NCBI GenBank assembly: GCA_032718475.1
Contig: JAUCBJ010002811.1
Coordinates: forward strand, 50,993-114,992
Reading direction: 5' to 3'
DNA from: Nemertoderma westbladi
Lineage: Eukaryota > Xenacoelomorpha > Nemertodermatida > Nemertodermatidae
DNA length: 64,000 nt
The first letter of the stretch is position 1. Each line of letters opens with the position of its first letter. Under the pieces are notes generated by a model that searched no databases, had not been told where the DNA came from, and saw only the letters and a list, made by a program, of their open reading frames with translations. This document shows, piece by piece, positions 34,881-44,460 of the stretch. A program made the translations under genes and the position numbers.

Positions 34881-35610
34881 GATTAATGTTCTAGAACATA
34901 TTATTTTTTGTTCTAGAACATTTTTAAAAAATTACATTTCTTTTTTTTTTTAACTTTTTTTGTATAATAATTAACATACATATACAGTTATTTTGATGTA
35001 CTCATGTAATAATTTATAATTATAGCTAGTAATTTATATCTATAGTTATAATTTTTAATTTGGTTTCTGTGTAGTATATACTTAGTATATACGTAGTTTT
35101 ATTTATTCTAAAAATTTATATTGTTCTTTAATAGAGTGTATAATTTCCATGAAGGCGTTATTTCCTTCCTTACTCATCTGACGTCGCCAGATAGGCGTAA
35201 AGACCTTTCTAGAACATTTAATAAATGTTCTAGAACTTTTATCAATTAAAACAACAGGCCAAATAACATAAAAAGTAATACAATTTAACAAATTTTTAAT
35301 AATATTTTTTTAAAGGAAAATTATTTTCTAGAAAATTCATAATTAAAATGTTCTAGAACTTTTTTCAATGTTCTAGAACACTCAATATAAGTTCTAGAAA
35401 ATGTATCAAGGAAAAAAAAACTGACAAAAAAAGCATAAAAATTTATCGAAAAATTACAACGAAAATGCTGTGACGGGCGGAACTGTTCCCTTTATCTATG
35501 TTTGTTTTCATTTTATGCGAAACATTCTAGAACGATTTCAGTTATTGCCAAGGATATCTTGTTCCTATGGCCTCCTTTCAGTACATGACGATGTTCTAAA
35601 ACGGTAATAC
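34880..35610. repeat. Cluster of GTTCTAGAAC palindromes
   Basis: About nine close variants of TTCTAGAA occur, near 34890, 34911, 35206, 35229, 35327, 35351, 35373, 35391 and 35526, with a weaker TTCTAAAAC near 35594. The same palindrome is frequent at 31866-32125. TTCnnGAA is the heat-shock-factor half-site arrangement. Spaced palindromes inside a transposon may also be transposase sites or simple expansion. Confidence 0.65.
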
Positions 35611-35869
35611 ATCTGGGCCTGGCAAGTAAAATAGTAAAAAAAATTTGAAGTTGGAAGTAGTTCTTACAGATTTTTTTAGAGAAATATATCCATATTGTAT
35701 TATTATGGGGTCAGCTCCGCCCGTGGCTATATTTTTGGATTTTTAACTGTACTTTTACACTGTAGTTTTATAAACACAAATTATTCCCATAAAGTGAAAT
35801 TTTTTTATGGAAACTTGTATCAATCAGCTCTAATATAACTACTAACATTCTTATATTCGCCCGCCGCCG

Positions 35870-36105
35870 CATGTGAAGAATACCAGGATTTAACTTTGCG
35901 GTCGACTTTTTATTGGAATTTTATATATGAAGATTTTTATTACTTTTTTTTTCTTGTATCCTGTGGTTTTGATGAAAACCTGGTATTCTTCACATGGGGG
36001 TATCTGCAAAAGTGAAATATAACGGCAGAAAGTCTGGTATTCTTCATTGGGAGTAACTGAAAAGTGAAATATAACAGCAGAAAGTCTGGTATTCTTCACA
36101 TGGGC
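35870..36105. repeat. Repeats of CTGGTATTCTTCACATG
   Basis: CATGTGAAGAATACCAGG at 35871 is the complement of CCTGGTATTCTTCACATG at about 35979, giving a small inverted-repeat unit. Two tandem units of about 55 bp follow (AAAGTGAAATATAACGGCAG, AAAGTCTGGTATTCTTCA). A further related block lies at 37120-37190. Confidence 0.6.
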
Positions 36106-36619
36106 CCTTATATTGCTATACAGGTTGATTATCCCAACATGATCCCAAGTTTCAATTAGAATTGCAGGCAGTTGCTAGGGAAAGGTCACCTTGTTGCTAA
36201 GGAAACGTGTATCAGCGCCGATGTCACTAATAACCATCTTCTATTGCTAGCCAGCTTGTTTATCCAACTTTCAATCATAATTACATTAAATATACAACGG
36301 TTGTTAGAGAAATGTCATCTTGTTGCTATGGAAAGGTGTACTCGACTTATATTTTTAAACCAACCCAGTAATATAATCGTAATTTTTGTATATAGCGGGG
36401 TTTAAATAACAGAAACGACTAATTTAACCCAGTTGCTATGAAAAAGTCACCCTGTTGCTAGGGAAGTAGTCATTTTTTTTAGTACACAGGCTCAGATTAA
36501 TCTACACTTTTTTTTTACATATATAGTCACATTTTCATGCTTTTGTCCGGCAATTAACGATTTTGCTATATTTCAGCCTTAAGCGACCCCACTACATTTA
36601 ACCCAGTAAAACCTCGTAA

Positions 36620-36860
36620 CGCATGGGATGGCGCATATTTCACGCATTCGTAACGCATTCTTAAATGTTACATAAATGAACCATGCGATACGAATGCGAA
36701 AACCGAACCAAATACGCATCCTTTATTCGCATATCAAATGTTATACGAACCTTATTCGAATCCCGCACATTCTACGTATGTGTCCCTAATCTTATACGAA
36801 TGTTTCCCGCATTTTATATACGAATGCGTTCCGAATATTTTACGAATGTTTCCTGCAGAA
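36620..36860. repeat. Degenerate array of ATACGAATGCG words
   Basis: Variants of TACGAATG, CGCATTC and TTATACGAAT occur in both orientations about every 15-25 bp. It looks like a self-complementary simple-repeat expansion with no ORF of note. Confidence 0.5.
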
Positions 36861-37292
36861 TTGTTAATTTTTTATTATTTCGCTACACTGTAAACCGATT
36901 AAAAAAGTGTCAATTTTATTTTATATTATTTTTAAATATAATATTGATATTCCGAATATGTATGCATGTCATAAAATGAATGCCTTTGATGTATTTTGAA
37001 TGTAGGATTTTTTTACCACTAATAAGTGTAGGGCCTACTGTATCAGTTACCGGTAATTAACTGCTGCAGTGTATATCAGTAGAATTTTTAATGGCGTGTT
37101 ATAGCGAATTAAGCAAATAATTCTTCACATGGGGGTAACTGCAAAGGGAAATATAACGACAGAAAGTCTGGTATTCTTCACCTGGGCCAGTAGTATCACA
37201 CTATCTGTTAATTAACTAAACCCAATAAGTGGTGTGGTAACAAATAACACCAGACATTATAGTGAATATGACAAAATAATTGTGGTTTACCT

Positions 37293-38859
37293 GTGGGGCG
37301 AGCCACGAAGTGAGTGAGCCTTAGCGTAGTGGTACCATTAATCAACCTGTCGTTCTGTCGTTCTGTCGTTCTGTCGTTCTGTCGTTCTGTCGTGTTCAAT
37401 TTTAAACGTTAATAACTCGGCCAATCTTTGATGAAATCTATCCAAACTTGGTACACATGTTGTTTGGCAAAAGTTTAGAAATTTTCCAAGTAGAATTTCC
37501 GTGTGGCCTTCGAGAAGCTAAGATAATAGCAGTTAATTAGTTAATTAAGTTGATTGCGGTGAAAACGCCATTTTCAACCTGCCTTTTAAAGGAAATTAAT
37601 TGTTTTACAGTATAAGATTTAAATAATTATACTTAAAAATTATACAGATATAATCCCCATACGCCATTCTATTATAGTTTTTAATTAGTTTAAGTGATTT
37701 GCTTTAATAAATGTGTCTTTAATTGATCTAAACGTAATTAAACCGCACAATTATTGAGTACAAATTTAATCCTTCCCATTATTGGTCAAGTCTCTGCTGG
37801 TGTGGAGCTAGCTGCTGGGAGTTGTGGCTGTAGACTAACCTGAGAGGAATTGTAATAGAGGCAACCAGTATTGCTATTCCAGCCCAATCACTGAATTGTG
37901 TTTATTATAGGCTGGACGGGCCGCATAACCGTTCGACTATTACTACTATTGCTATCTCAGTTAAATGACAGATATAATAACATAAATACAATCCATGGCA
38001 TGGCTGTTGTAGGCTTCTGAAATAGTTTATTCCACAATGTATATGTCTGGTTATTTTTTAATTGAATTTTTGCAAAGTAGTAAAATTAATGTTCTTAAAA
38101 ATAATATTATTATTTTATATGTAACCTAGGAAATTAGCTACATTTTTTCGCTGCAGCTTTAAGAGTGTACATTGATTTAATATTATTTCAATACCCATAT
38201 TACTACATCGGCATAAGATGCGTTGGCGTTGTATCACACATCTCCACATATCACACATCTCCACATAGATGTATCAACAGTTACTCGCACAGTTTCGAAA
38301 CTTCGCATAGTTATAACTGTATAAAGATCGTCAGTCTGCGTTTAGGAAAAATATTTTATGACAAAACAGGACAAGCGACGAGCGCAACGAGGCATATAAT
38401 GAAGACGAGTACTGCGTTGACTAAATTATTATATAAACCACCTGGCTTCACATATTGATCGCATCCCTAGTTATTATTATTATAAAGATCGTCCTAGCTT
38501 GCGTTTAAGAAATATATTTAAATACAAAACAGGACGAACGCAAAGAGGCTTATAATGAAAACGAGTACTGCGTTTATTATATTCCTATAAACCACCTGGC
38601 TTTGCATATTTAACGTGCGATTGGAAATAAGTTCGTGCTACCCTTCCGTGGGTGGTAGATGTCGCGGTTATGTATTGGTGGTTGGGAAGGGTGGGGGGGG
38701 GGGGGGGGGGGGAGATTAAAAGGGGTGAACACGTACTGTCCACCTTTCTTTGATTGATTGGTGGTGTGGGTAAATTTCTCAAAACCTGATTTTGTGATAC
38801 AGTCGCTGCATTTTAATTTGTATATAATAACTAGGCCTCGTGCTGCGCGAAGTCCCCAC
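37293..38859. mobile_element. Foldback-like element with (CTGTCGTT)n, 1.57 kb
   Basis: It starts GTGGGGCGAGCCACGAAG and ends CGTGCTGCGCGAAGTCCCCA plus C, the same terminal pair as the element at 33330-33831. Near its left end lies a pure CTGTCGTT tandem (37347-37393), placed like the GTC microsatellite of the smaller element. There is no coding capacity. The poly(G) tract at about 38694-38712 lies inside. Confidence 0.55.
38312..38615. repeat. Tandem duplication of about 150 bp
   Basis: ATAAAGATCGTC...TGCGTTTA(G/A)GAAA, AAAACAGGACAAGCG and ATATAAACCACCTGGCTTCA occur once in 38320-38455 and again, slightly changed, in 38481-38610. Confidence 0.65.
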
Positions 38860-38934
38860 GAACGTGTTTAATACGGAAGGAGTAGGCAGGCCTATGTAAA
38901 ATTTACAAGTAATAAAAGTGATTTTCCCCATGCG

Positions 38935-39090
38935 ACACCCCTTCTGGCAATTGGGCTGAACCGACACACCTTTTTGGCTATGGGAGAGTGTTAGCCAATG
39001 AGGTGAGCTTATTGAATGAACAGCCAATTAGAAGCCCAGAAATACTTCCATAGGCTGAAACGACACCCCAATTGGAAAAATGCGTCCGGT
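38935..39090. repeat. Inverse copy of the dispersed repeat at 32375-32530
   Basis: See the partner. It contains CTATGGGAGAGTGTTAGCCA and CCTATAGG-like CCATAGGCTGAAACGACACC, the complements of the partner sequence. Confidence 0.7.
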
Positions 39091-40319
39091 AATGATTATG
39101 GATTTAATAATTTAGGCTATACCAATAAAAGTAAAGCAATAATCATTCAGACAGGCAGGACTAGCTACCGGTCATAAGTTGAAACTGAAAGCTTTTTTGA
39201 CAAGATATAGTACCGACACTGCTACTAATAGGCGGCCTAGAACTAAGTGTAGTACATGTTTATGAATACCGTTATTTTTTATAAAATTTTTAGTAACTCT
39301 TACTATACATAGATACAGCTATTACTAAAAGCTGTCACTAAGTAGATGTAACTAGTACTAACTCTATGAATACCGCCCGCCCGAGGTGAATAACAAATCG
39401 AAGGAGTAGAGGGAGTTGTAGCGGAAAAGAAACCTAATTGGATGAGGTTTCCACTATCAATGCCAACTAAGAAACAACACCATATTCGAATTCGATCACA
39501 AAAATGAATGTTTGTTGTTATAGCGTAGCGATAAACTAAAGGTTATGCTCTAACATAGACTACCTACCTATACGACTCAGATTTAAAGTTTGAAGGATTT
39601 AATTTTGAGTTTGCTAAACTTTGAATATATTAATGTTTGAAATTCAAATAGCCGGCCTACAATAAAATTTACATTTTTAGTTTTAGAAATAAAATTTTCT
39701 TTAAAATATCCCTTTATTGTCCGCAAAAGCGCGGACAATAATGACTTTAACGTCCGCAGAAGTGCGGATAATAAAGACATTAATGTCCGCATTTGCGGAC
39801 ATTTAAAAAATACCCAAACAATCTTCCAAAAAAGCGGGTATGCGTTGAATTCGCCATAATAATTCTAGACAATTTAATCACGTTGATAATTATTAATAAA
39901 TTTAGCAGTAAAATGTTTAGATGTAGGAACTTATGCTCCGGTACTACTTGGCCATGTCGACACCCCCTGCCATTTTTTTTACCTGACACTATTTGTGTTT
40001 TTTAATGATTTTAATGATTTAATGTTTTGCGTACTTTAATTTACGAATGTCATGGGATTAGTCCTATAATTGCGCCAATAAAATATATGTTATTTTCGGT
40101 AAAATAAATCATATTATCATTCAAGGTTAATTTAGATTCCTTTCTATAAATGTATAATAACAAACACCTCGAAAAACACTTGCCAAAACATTGTTACTAT
40201 CAATAATGTTGACAATGCGCCCGACAGATATACTCCCATTCCAGGTTCAGTGAAAAAGCGACTGATATTCAGAAATTCCAGACTAGTTGATTGAGGCATA
40301 ATCCTCAAAAAGAAATATC
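39091..40319. other. Non-coding stretch with MITE-like and hairpin repeats
   Basis: At 39257-39375 two outward words (TTATGAATACCG and CTATGAATACCGCCCGCC) resemble a MITE family whose other member starts at 26944 (GGCGGTATTCATAAA). The three tandem hairpins at 39717-39804 are listed separately. I see no gene. Confidence 0.4.
39717..39804. repeat. Three tandem GTCCGC...GCGGAC stem-loops
   Basis: TTGTCCGCAAAAGCGCGGACAA, then CGTCCGCAGAAGTGCGGATA, then ATGTCCGCATTTGCGGACAT, spaced about 33 bp apart. Each forms a 6-8 bp stem with a 4-6 nt loop, and the third is nearly a perfect palindrome. Confidence 0.75.
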
Positions 40320-40393
40320 GCCCATCGCGGGGATCGAACCCACAACCTTGGGATTAAGAGTCCCACGCTCTACGATTGAGCTAGGACTGGGGC
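40320..40393 (-). tRNA. tRNA-Lys(CTT)-like sequence, probably a pseudogene or SINE part
   Basis: The minus strand shows a D-arm (GCTC...GAGC), an anticodon stem-loop TGGGA-CTCTTAA-TCCCA with anticodon CTT, and a T-arm GTGGG-TTCGATC-CCCGC. All arms fit tRNA-Lys. The acceptor stem is defective: GCCCCAG against GATGGGC pairs only at the first four positions. Three extra bases also precede the D-stem. The upstream sequence (CAGTCTGTTTTGCCCCAG) is shared with a degenerate second locus at 41826-41945, which suggests a mobile, tRNA-derived repeat rather than a working gene. Confidence 0.6.
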
Positions 40394-40694
40394 AAAACAG
40401 ACTGTAAACAAGGGGGGAAAAGAATTACGCGGAAAAATGACCAGAGAGGGAGGAAAAACGCAGAGAAAAAGGAAAAACGCAATAATGTATTTTTCGACCA
40501 TACATATTTTTATTAGAATTATTATACTTTGTAAATATTGAAACATCAATATTAATATTATACAGTATGAGAACATGTAATATACATAATAGAGCATTGT
40601 ACATTATACAGTAACTTATACAAATTTAACTTATTCAACAAATAATATATTATCCTTTACGTCTAACTATCAACGTAGGCTATTCTACCCCTAA

Positions 40695-41077
40695 AGGTCT
40701 GTCTACACGTGGAAACTTTTAGGTCAAATTTCTCGGCAAACTAGCAACTTTTTTTGGAGCAACTTAATTTAATCGCTGTTTACACGTGGCAACTTTACCA
40801 GCAACTTGGCCGGCAACTTTTAGAGCAACTTGGCGAGTTTAACTGTAAAATAGTGGGTCATTTTATCTACTAGCTAGTTTTTGATAATTACATCTGACTA
40901 TCCCGCTTTAATTCCCCAACGCAAATTCCTTCAAGTTGCCGTAAAAGTTGAGCAAATTTTACGGCAATTTTTTTCAGCAACTTACGTGTTTACACGGAGC
41001 AACTTGATCGGCAACCTGGTTTGCTCTAAAAGTTGCCGAGAAAGTTGCTCTAAAAGTTGCCACGCGTAAACAGGCCT
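40695..41077. mobile_element. MITE, 383 bp, PIF/Harbinger-like
   Basis: It begins AGGTCTGTCTACACGTGG and ends CCACGCGTAAACAGGCCT, imperfect inverted repeats that continue into CAACTTTTAG/CTAAAAGTTG. It is flanked by TAA (40692-40694 and 41078-41080). Like the 31 kb element it is filled with repeats of the theme GCAACTT(G/T) and has an internal copy of its end (TTTACACGGAGCAACTTG). Internal poly-AGC-like words encode nothing. Confidence 0.75.
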
Positions 41078-41201
41078 TAAGGCAAGGATATGCGCCTTGC
41101 TCATCTCAAAGATCCATTAGTTTTCCAATAATTTCCAAACACTAATAATTATTTTTCAGGGCCAACGATATGGAACTCTGATTCCTCCGCTGACGTAAAA
41201 C

Positions 41202-41301
41202 ATAAAAAATCTAAAATACAGTACCCTTTTCGAAATAGGTCACCTTCTAAAATAAAAAATCTAAAATACAGTACCCTTTTCGAAATAGATCACCTTCTAA
41301 A
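41202..41301. repeat. Tandem duplication, 50 bp period
   Basis: ATAAAAAATCTAAAATACAG...CACCTTCTAAA occurs twice in a row with one or two differences. Confidence 0.85.
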
Positions 41302-41825
41302 ATATTAAATTAAAGTACACTGTAAACAATCAATAAAACATAGATCTTACCAATTTTCCATAACCTTTTCCATCCAATATTTTATATTTTATTTATTTCC
41401 TATCTCGACTCATTAGTTTAGTTTTATATACCTGGATCAGCATCGGAACTCCAGTGCAACAATTGATTGCGCTGGAGATTAACGTAGGATAATTAATTAT
41501 TTCCCTATCAACAACAACAGTAACAATCTCACACCCCACAATTCACATAATAGTAATATCCCCCCCACCCCTTTTTTTTTGCAAGCACTGCACACCACCC
41601 CTACCTGCCCAGCACTCCCAGACAATACATTGGGCTATAATACTAGCCACGCCATTGTCCAAAGTATTATTGTAACTTAACTTTTAATATTGCAATTATA
41701 CAATATACTGTATATCTTACTCTATATGTGCAATGTGAGTATCGGATTACCAAATAAACAATAAATTTTAAACAATTGTCTTCTTTAGTCTAAAATTCGC
41801 AACTGTTCGGTGGTCCACCCACACG
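41302..41825. other. Non-coding, nothing recognised
   Basis: AT-rich DNA with a C-rich patch at 41562-41610. No ORF, inverted repeat or RNA that I can defend. Confidence 0.35.
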
Positions 41826-41945
41826 ATCAACACCATGTAGTAGAAAAACCTAGGCCTACGACTACATGAGCTAGGCTTGGGGTGAAACAGACTGCTGGGA
41901 GGGGAAAAAAAGAAAACCAGCAGGAAAACAAGTAAAAACAGAAAG
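41826..41945 (-). repeat. Second, degenerate tRNA-Lys-like repeat
   Basis: The minus strand reads CAGTCTGTTTCACCCCAAGC then CTAGCTCATGTAGTCGTAGG, matching the upstream flank and D-arm of the sequence at 40320-40393. The anticodon and T-arms are lost. Like the first, it is flanked by a G/A-rich GGGAGGGGAAAA stretch. Confidence 0.55.
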
Positions 41946-41990
41946 GGGAAAAGAGGGAAAAGGGAAGAAAAAAGGAAAAAATGGTCCAGG

Positions 41991-42985
41991 AAAGGAGCAG
42001 GTTAGATAGGCCGATTTTGTAACCAAAACAATAAACAGTCACTTTACCAAATGAAGGAAAGGAGCAGGTTATAGAAACTGGTCTTTCTAACCAAAGCAAT
42101 AAACGGTCACTTTACCAAATCATGGAAAGGGGCAGGTTACAGAGGCGAGATTTTCTAACCGAAACAATAAACAATCACTTTACCAAATGAAGGAAAGGAG
42201 CAGGTTACATAGATGGTATTTTCTAACGATAATATCACCAATTAAGGGAAAGGAGCAGGTTAAAGAGGCGGGCTTTTCTAACCAAAACAATAAACGATCA
42301 CTTCACCAAATCAGGGATATGAGCAGGTTGCCGAGGCGGGATTTTCTAACCAAAACAATAAACAATCACTTTACCAAATGAAGCAAAGGAGCAGGTTACA
42401 TAGATGGTCTTTTCTAACCAAAACAATAAACAGTCACTTCACCAAATGAAGGAAAGGGACAGGTAACAGAAGCGGGCCTTTCTAACCAAAACAATAAACG
42501 GTCACTCTACCAAATCAGGGAAAGGAGCAGGTTACAAAAGCGGGATTTTCTAACCAAAACAATAAACGATCACTTAACTAATTGAAGGAAAGGAGCAAGT
42601 TACAGAAGCGGGATTTTCTAACCAAAACAATAAACGATCATTTAACTAATTGAGGGAAAAGAGCATGTTACAGAGGCGGGCCTTTCTAACCAAAACAAAA
42701 AACGATCACTTTACCAAATCAGGGTAAGGAGCAGGTTACATAGGCGGGATTTTCTAACCAAAACAATAAACAATCACTTTACCAAATGAAGGAAAGCAGC
42801 AGGTTACAGAGGCGGGATTTTCTAACCAAAACAATAAACCCCCAGTCCCTTTACCAAATGAAAAAAAGGAGCAGGTTACAGAAGCTGGCCTTTCTAACCA
42901 AAACAATAAACGGTCACTTTACCAAATCAGGGAAAGTAGCAGGTTACAGAGGCGGGATTTTCTAACCAAAACAATAAACTATGTC
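41991..42985. repeat. Minisatellite, about 68 bp unit, roughly 15 copies
   Basis: The unit is GGAAAGGAGCAGGTTACAGA, GGCGGGATTTTCTAACCAAA, ACAATAAACGATCACTTTAC, CAAATCAG. Units start at 41991, 42058, 42126 and 42194, giving a 67-68 bp period, with occasional shorter units. Single homologous units occur at 26412-26477 (inverse) and 55066-55135, so the array probably grew from a dispersed repeat. Confidence 0.9.
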
Positions 42986-43100
42986 ATAAACACAACAATA
43001 AACTATGTAAAACCGGTACCGGTACTACAATTATGAAATTACCGTAATTAATAAATTACCTTTACCTTTATCATATTCCTTTATCAATATTCAGCAATTA

Positions 43101-44382
43101 TGTACGCGCTTTTGAAGACCTTTAGCAGTTTAACCTGCCAAAATTTATATGTCTTTTGGTTTATAAATATACTTTAGAAGATGACAAATATTTAATACCA
43201 ATAAACACAACATTAGCAGAAGCCAGCCTAGTGCACGTCCATTCACCCGCTGGATATTCCCGGGAGACTGGATTCTGAGGGCTTAGATTATTATTGCAGT
43301 GTAAACTTACTGTATTATTCGATTGATCGTTAATAAATAATTTCTGACTAATATTATTCACTTTCGGGAAATATTAACAGTTCCTTTAGGACGTGGCGCT
43401 CTATCTAAGTAAACAGAGATATGACTTATACTAATCACAACGGCAAGTCGGTAAGGCTTATGATTCACGTATAAGGCGCATTCTTTAGGAAATGCTTAGT
43501 TATCAGTCACAATCATGCACACTACCGGTAACACACAATACTGCTCACTAATTTGCCGACCGTCAATGAATTTTATCATATATAAAGAGAACAGCAACGG
43601 ACCAATGTAGTGCTTATCAAATAGCATTAAATTCACTACATACACAATAATATAAGTCGCAATCGCTATATATAACCCGTCTCTCTAACCTGTAGTGTAT
43701 CAAGAAAATTGGGAAATTTGGGTTCTTTATAAATGTTCTCCAAATAATATTCAACCAAAACACAACAGTAAACAGCATTAAGACGGTAGGTTAAGATAAC
43801 AAAACAGTATGTGCCGATTGAGTCGCTATGAGTTGAACTGGTATGATATGAACCGATTGATATGTGAGTTGATAACAGTTATACGCTCTATAATCTTAAG
43901 CCTACTAATGTTTCTTCTAAAAGTATGAAACAAATTAACTTTAGAGCCGGTGTTCCTGGCCTAGATACCAACAACACAACAGTATCAAGAAAAACAGTAA
44001 GACTGAACACTCTAGCATGATCGGCCGAATATCTCCACATCGACAGAAAAAATCGCTCTGATTGGCTCAAGCTAAACAAAGAACCACGTGTCCAATGGCT
44101 GTTTCCATGTCAGCAACCAGCTGTTAGATGTCGTAATATGAATCATCACGGCTAAGCTGTGTAAAAGTATTTGCCGTATTGCGGGTTTTTTGCCTTACCA
44201 TGTCCTCCAAAGCACGTATCTAGAAGAATGACTTTTATGTCCGTTAAAACACCTATTACGGTACCTTGCGGGCGAGGGGAATATATATATAGTTAGAAAG
44301 CCTTTTTAGAGTATTCCAGCGCCTGGGGGGAACCCGGACCGCAAAGCAAAAGGGCCAGCTAGATCCCACAGAAGCTTTTACA
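43101..44382 (-). mobile_element. 3' LTR of composite element copy 2
   Basis: On the minus strand it starts TGTAAAAGCTTCTGTGGGAT directly after CATTTTCTGGGAGCG and ends AAAAGCGCGTACA. A TATATA element lies at 43578-43585. The AATAAA found in the other two LTRs has become AACTAA at the homologous place. It is longer than the others because of a divergent insert near its start. No 5' partner is visible beyond 54.5 kb. Confidence 0.7.
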
Positions 44383-44460
44383 CCGCTCCCAGAAAATGGG
44401 ATTTGAGTCTATAACATATACAAAATCACAGTTTCTAATATACGTAAATACTCTAAACAG

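Larger units (their letters stand above)
32976..36592. mobile_element. DNA element with about 480 bp TIRs and TA target duplication
   Basis: The left arm (32976-33958, interrupted by a nested 502 bp element at 33330-33831) and right arm (36108-36592, inverted) align over about 480 bp. Both begin GTGGGGTCGCTTAAGG. TA flanks both ends (32974-32975 and 36593-36594), as in Tc1/mariner-type insertions. Each arm contains repeats of CCCTAGCAACAGGGTGAC, TTCATAGCAAC, CCTTAGCAAC and similar. The interior has no transposase. It holds a Cys-rich gene fragment and clusters of TTCTAGAA palindromes, so the element is non-autonomous. Confidence 0.75.

Noticed and set aside
38165-38458. 97-residue ORF
   Set aside because: It lies across a tandem duplication in non-coding DNA and has no domain.
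40320-40393. Functional tRNA-Lys gene
   Set aside because: The acceptor stem fails at three of seven pairs and extra bases precede the D-stem.
41991-42985. Regularly spaced repeats that could suggest a CRISPR array
   Set aside because: The whole 68 bp unit is repeated with no unique spacers, and the DNA is eukaryotic.
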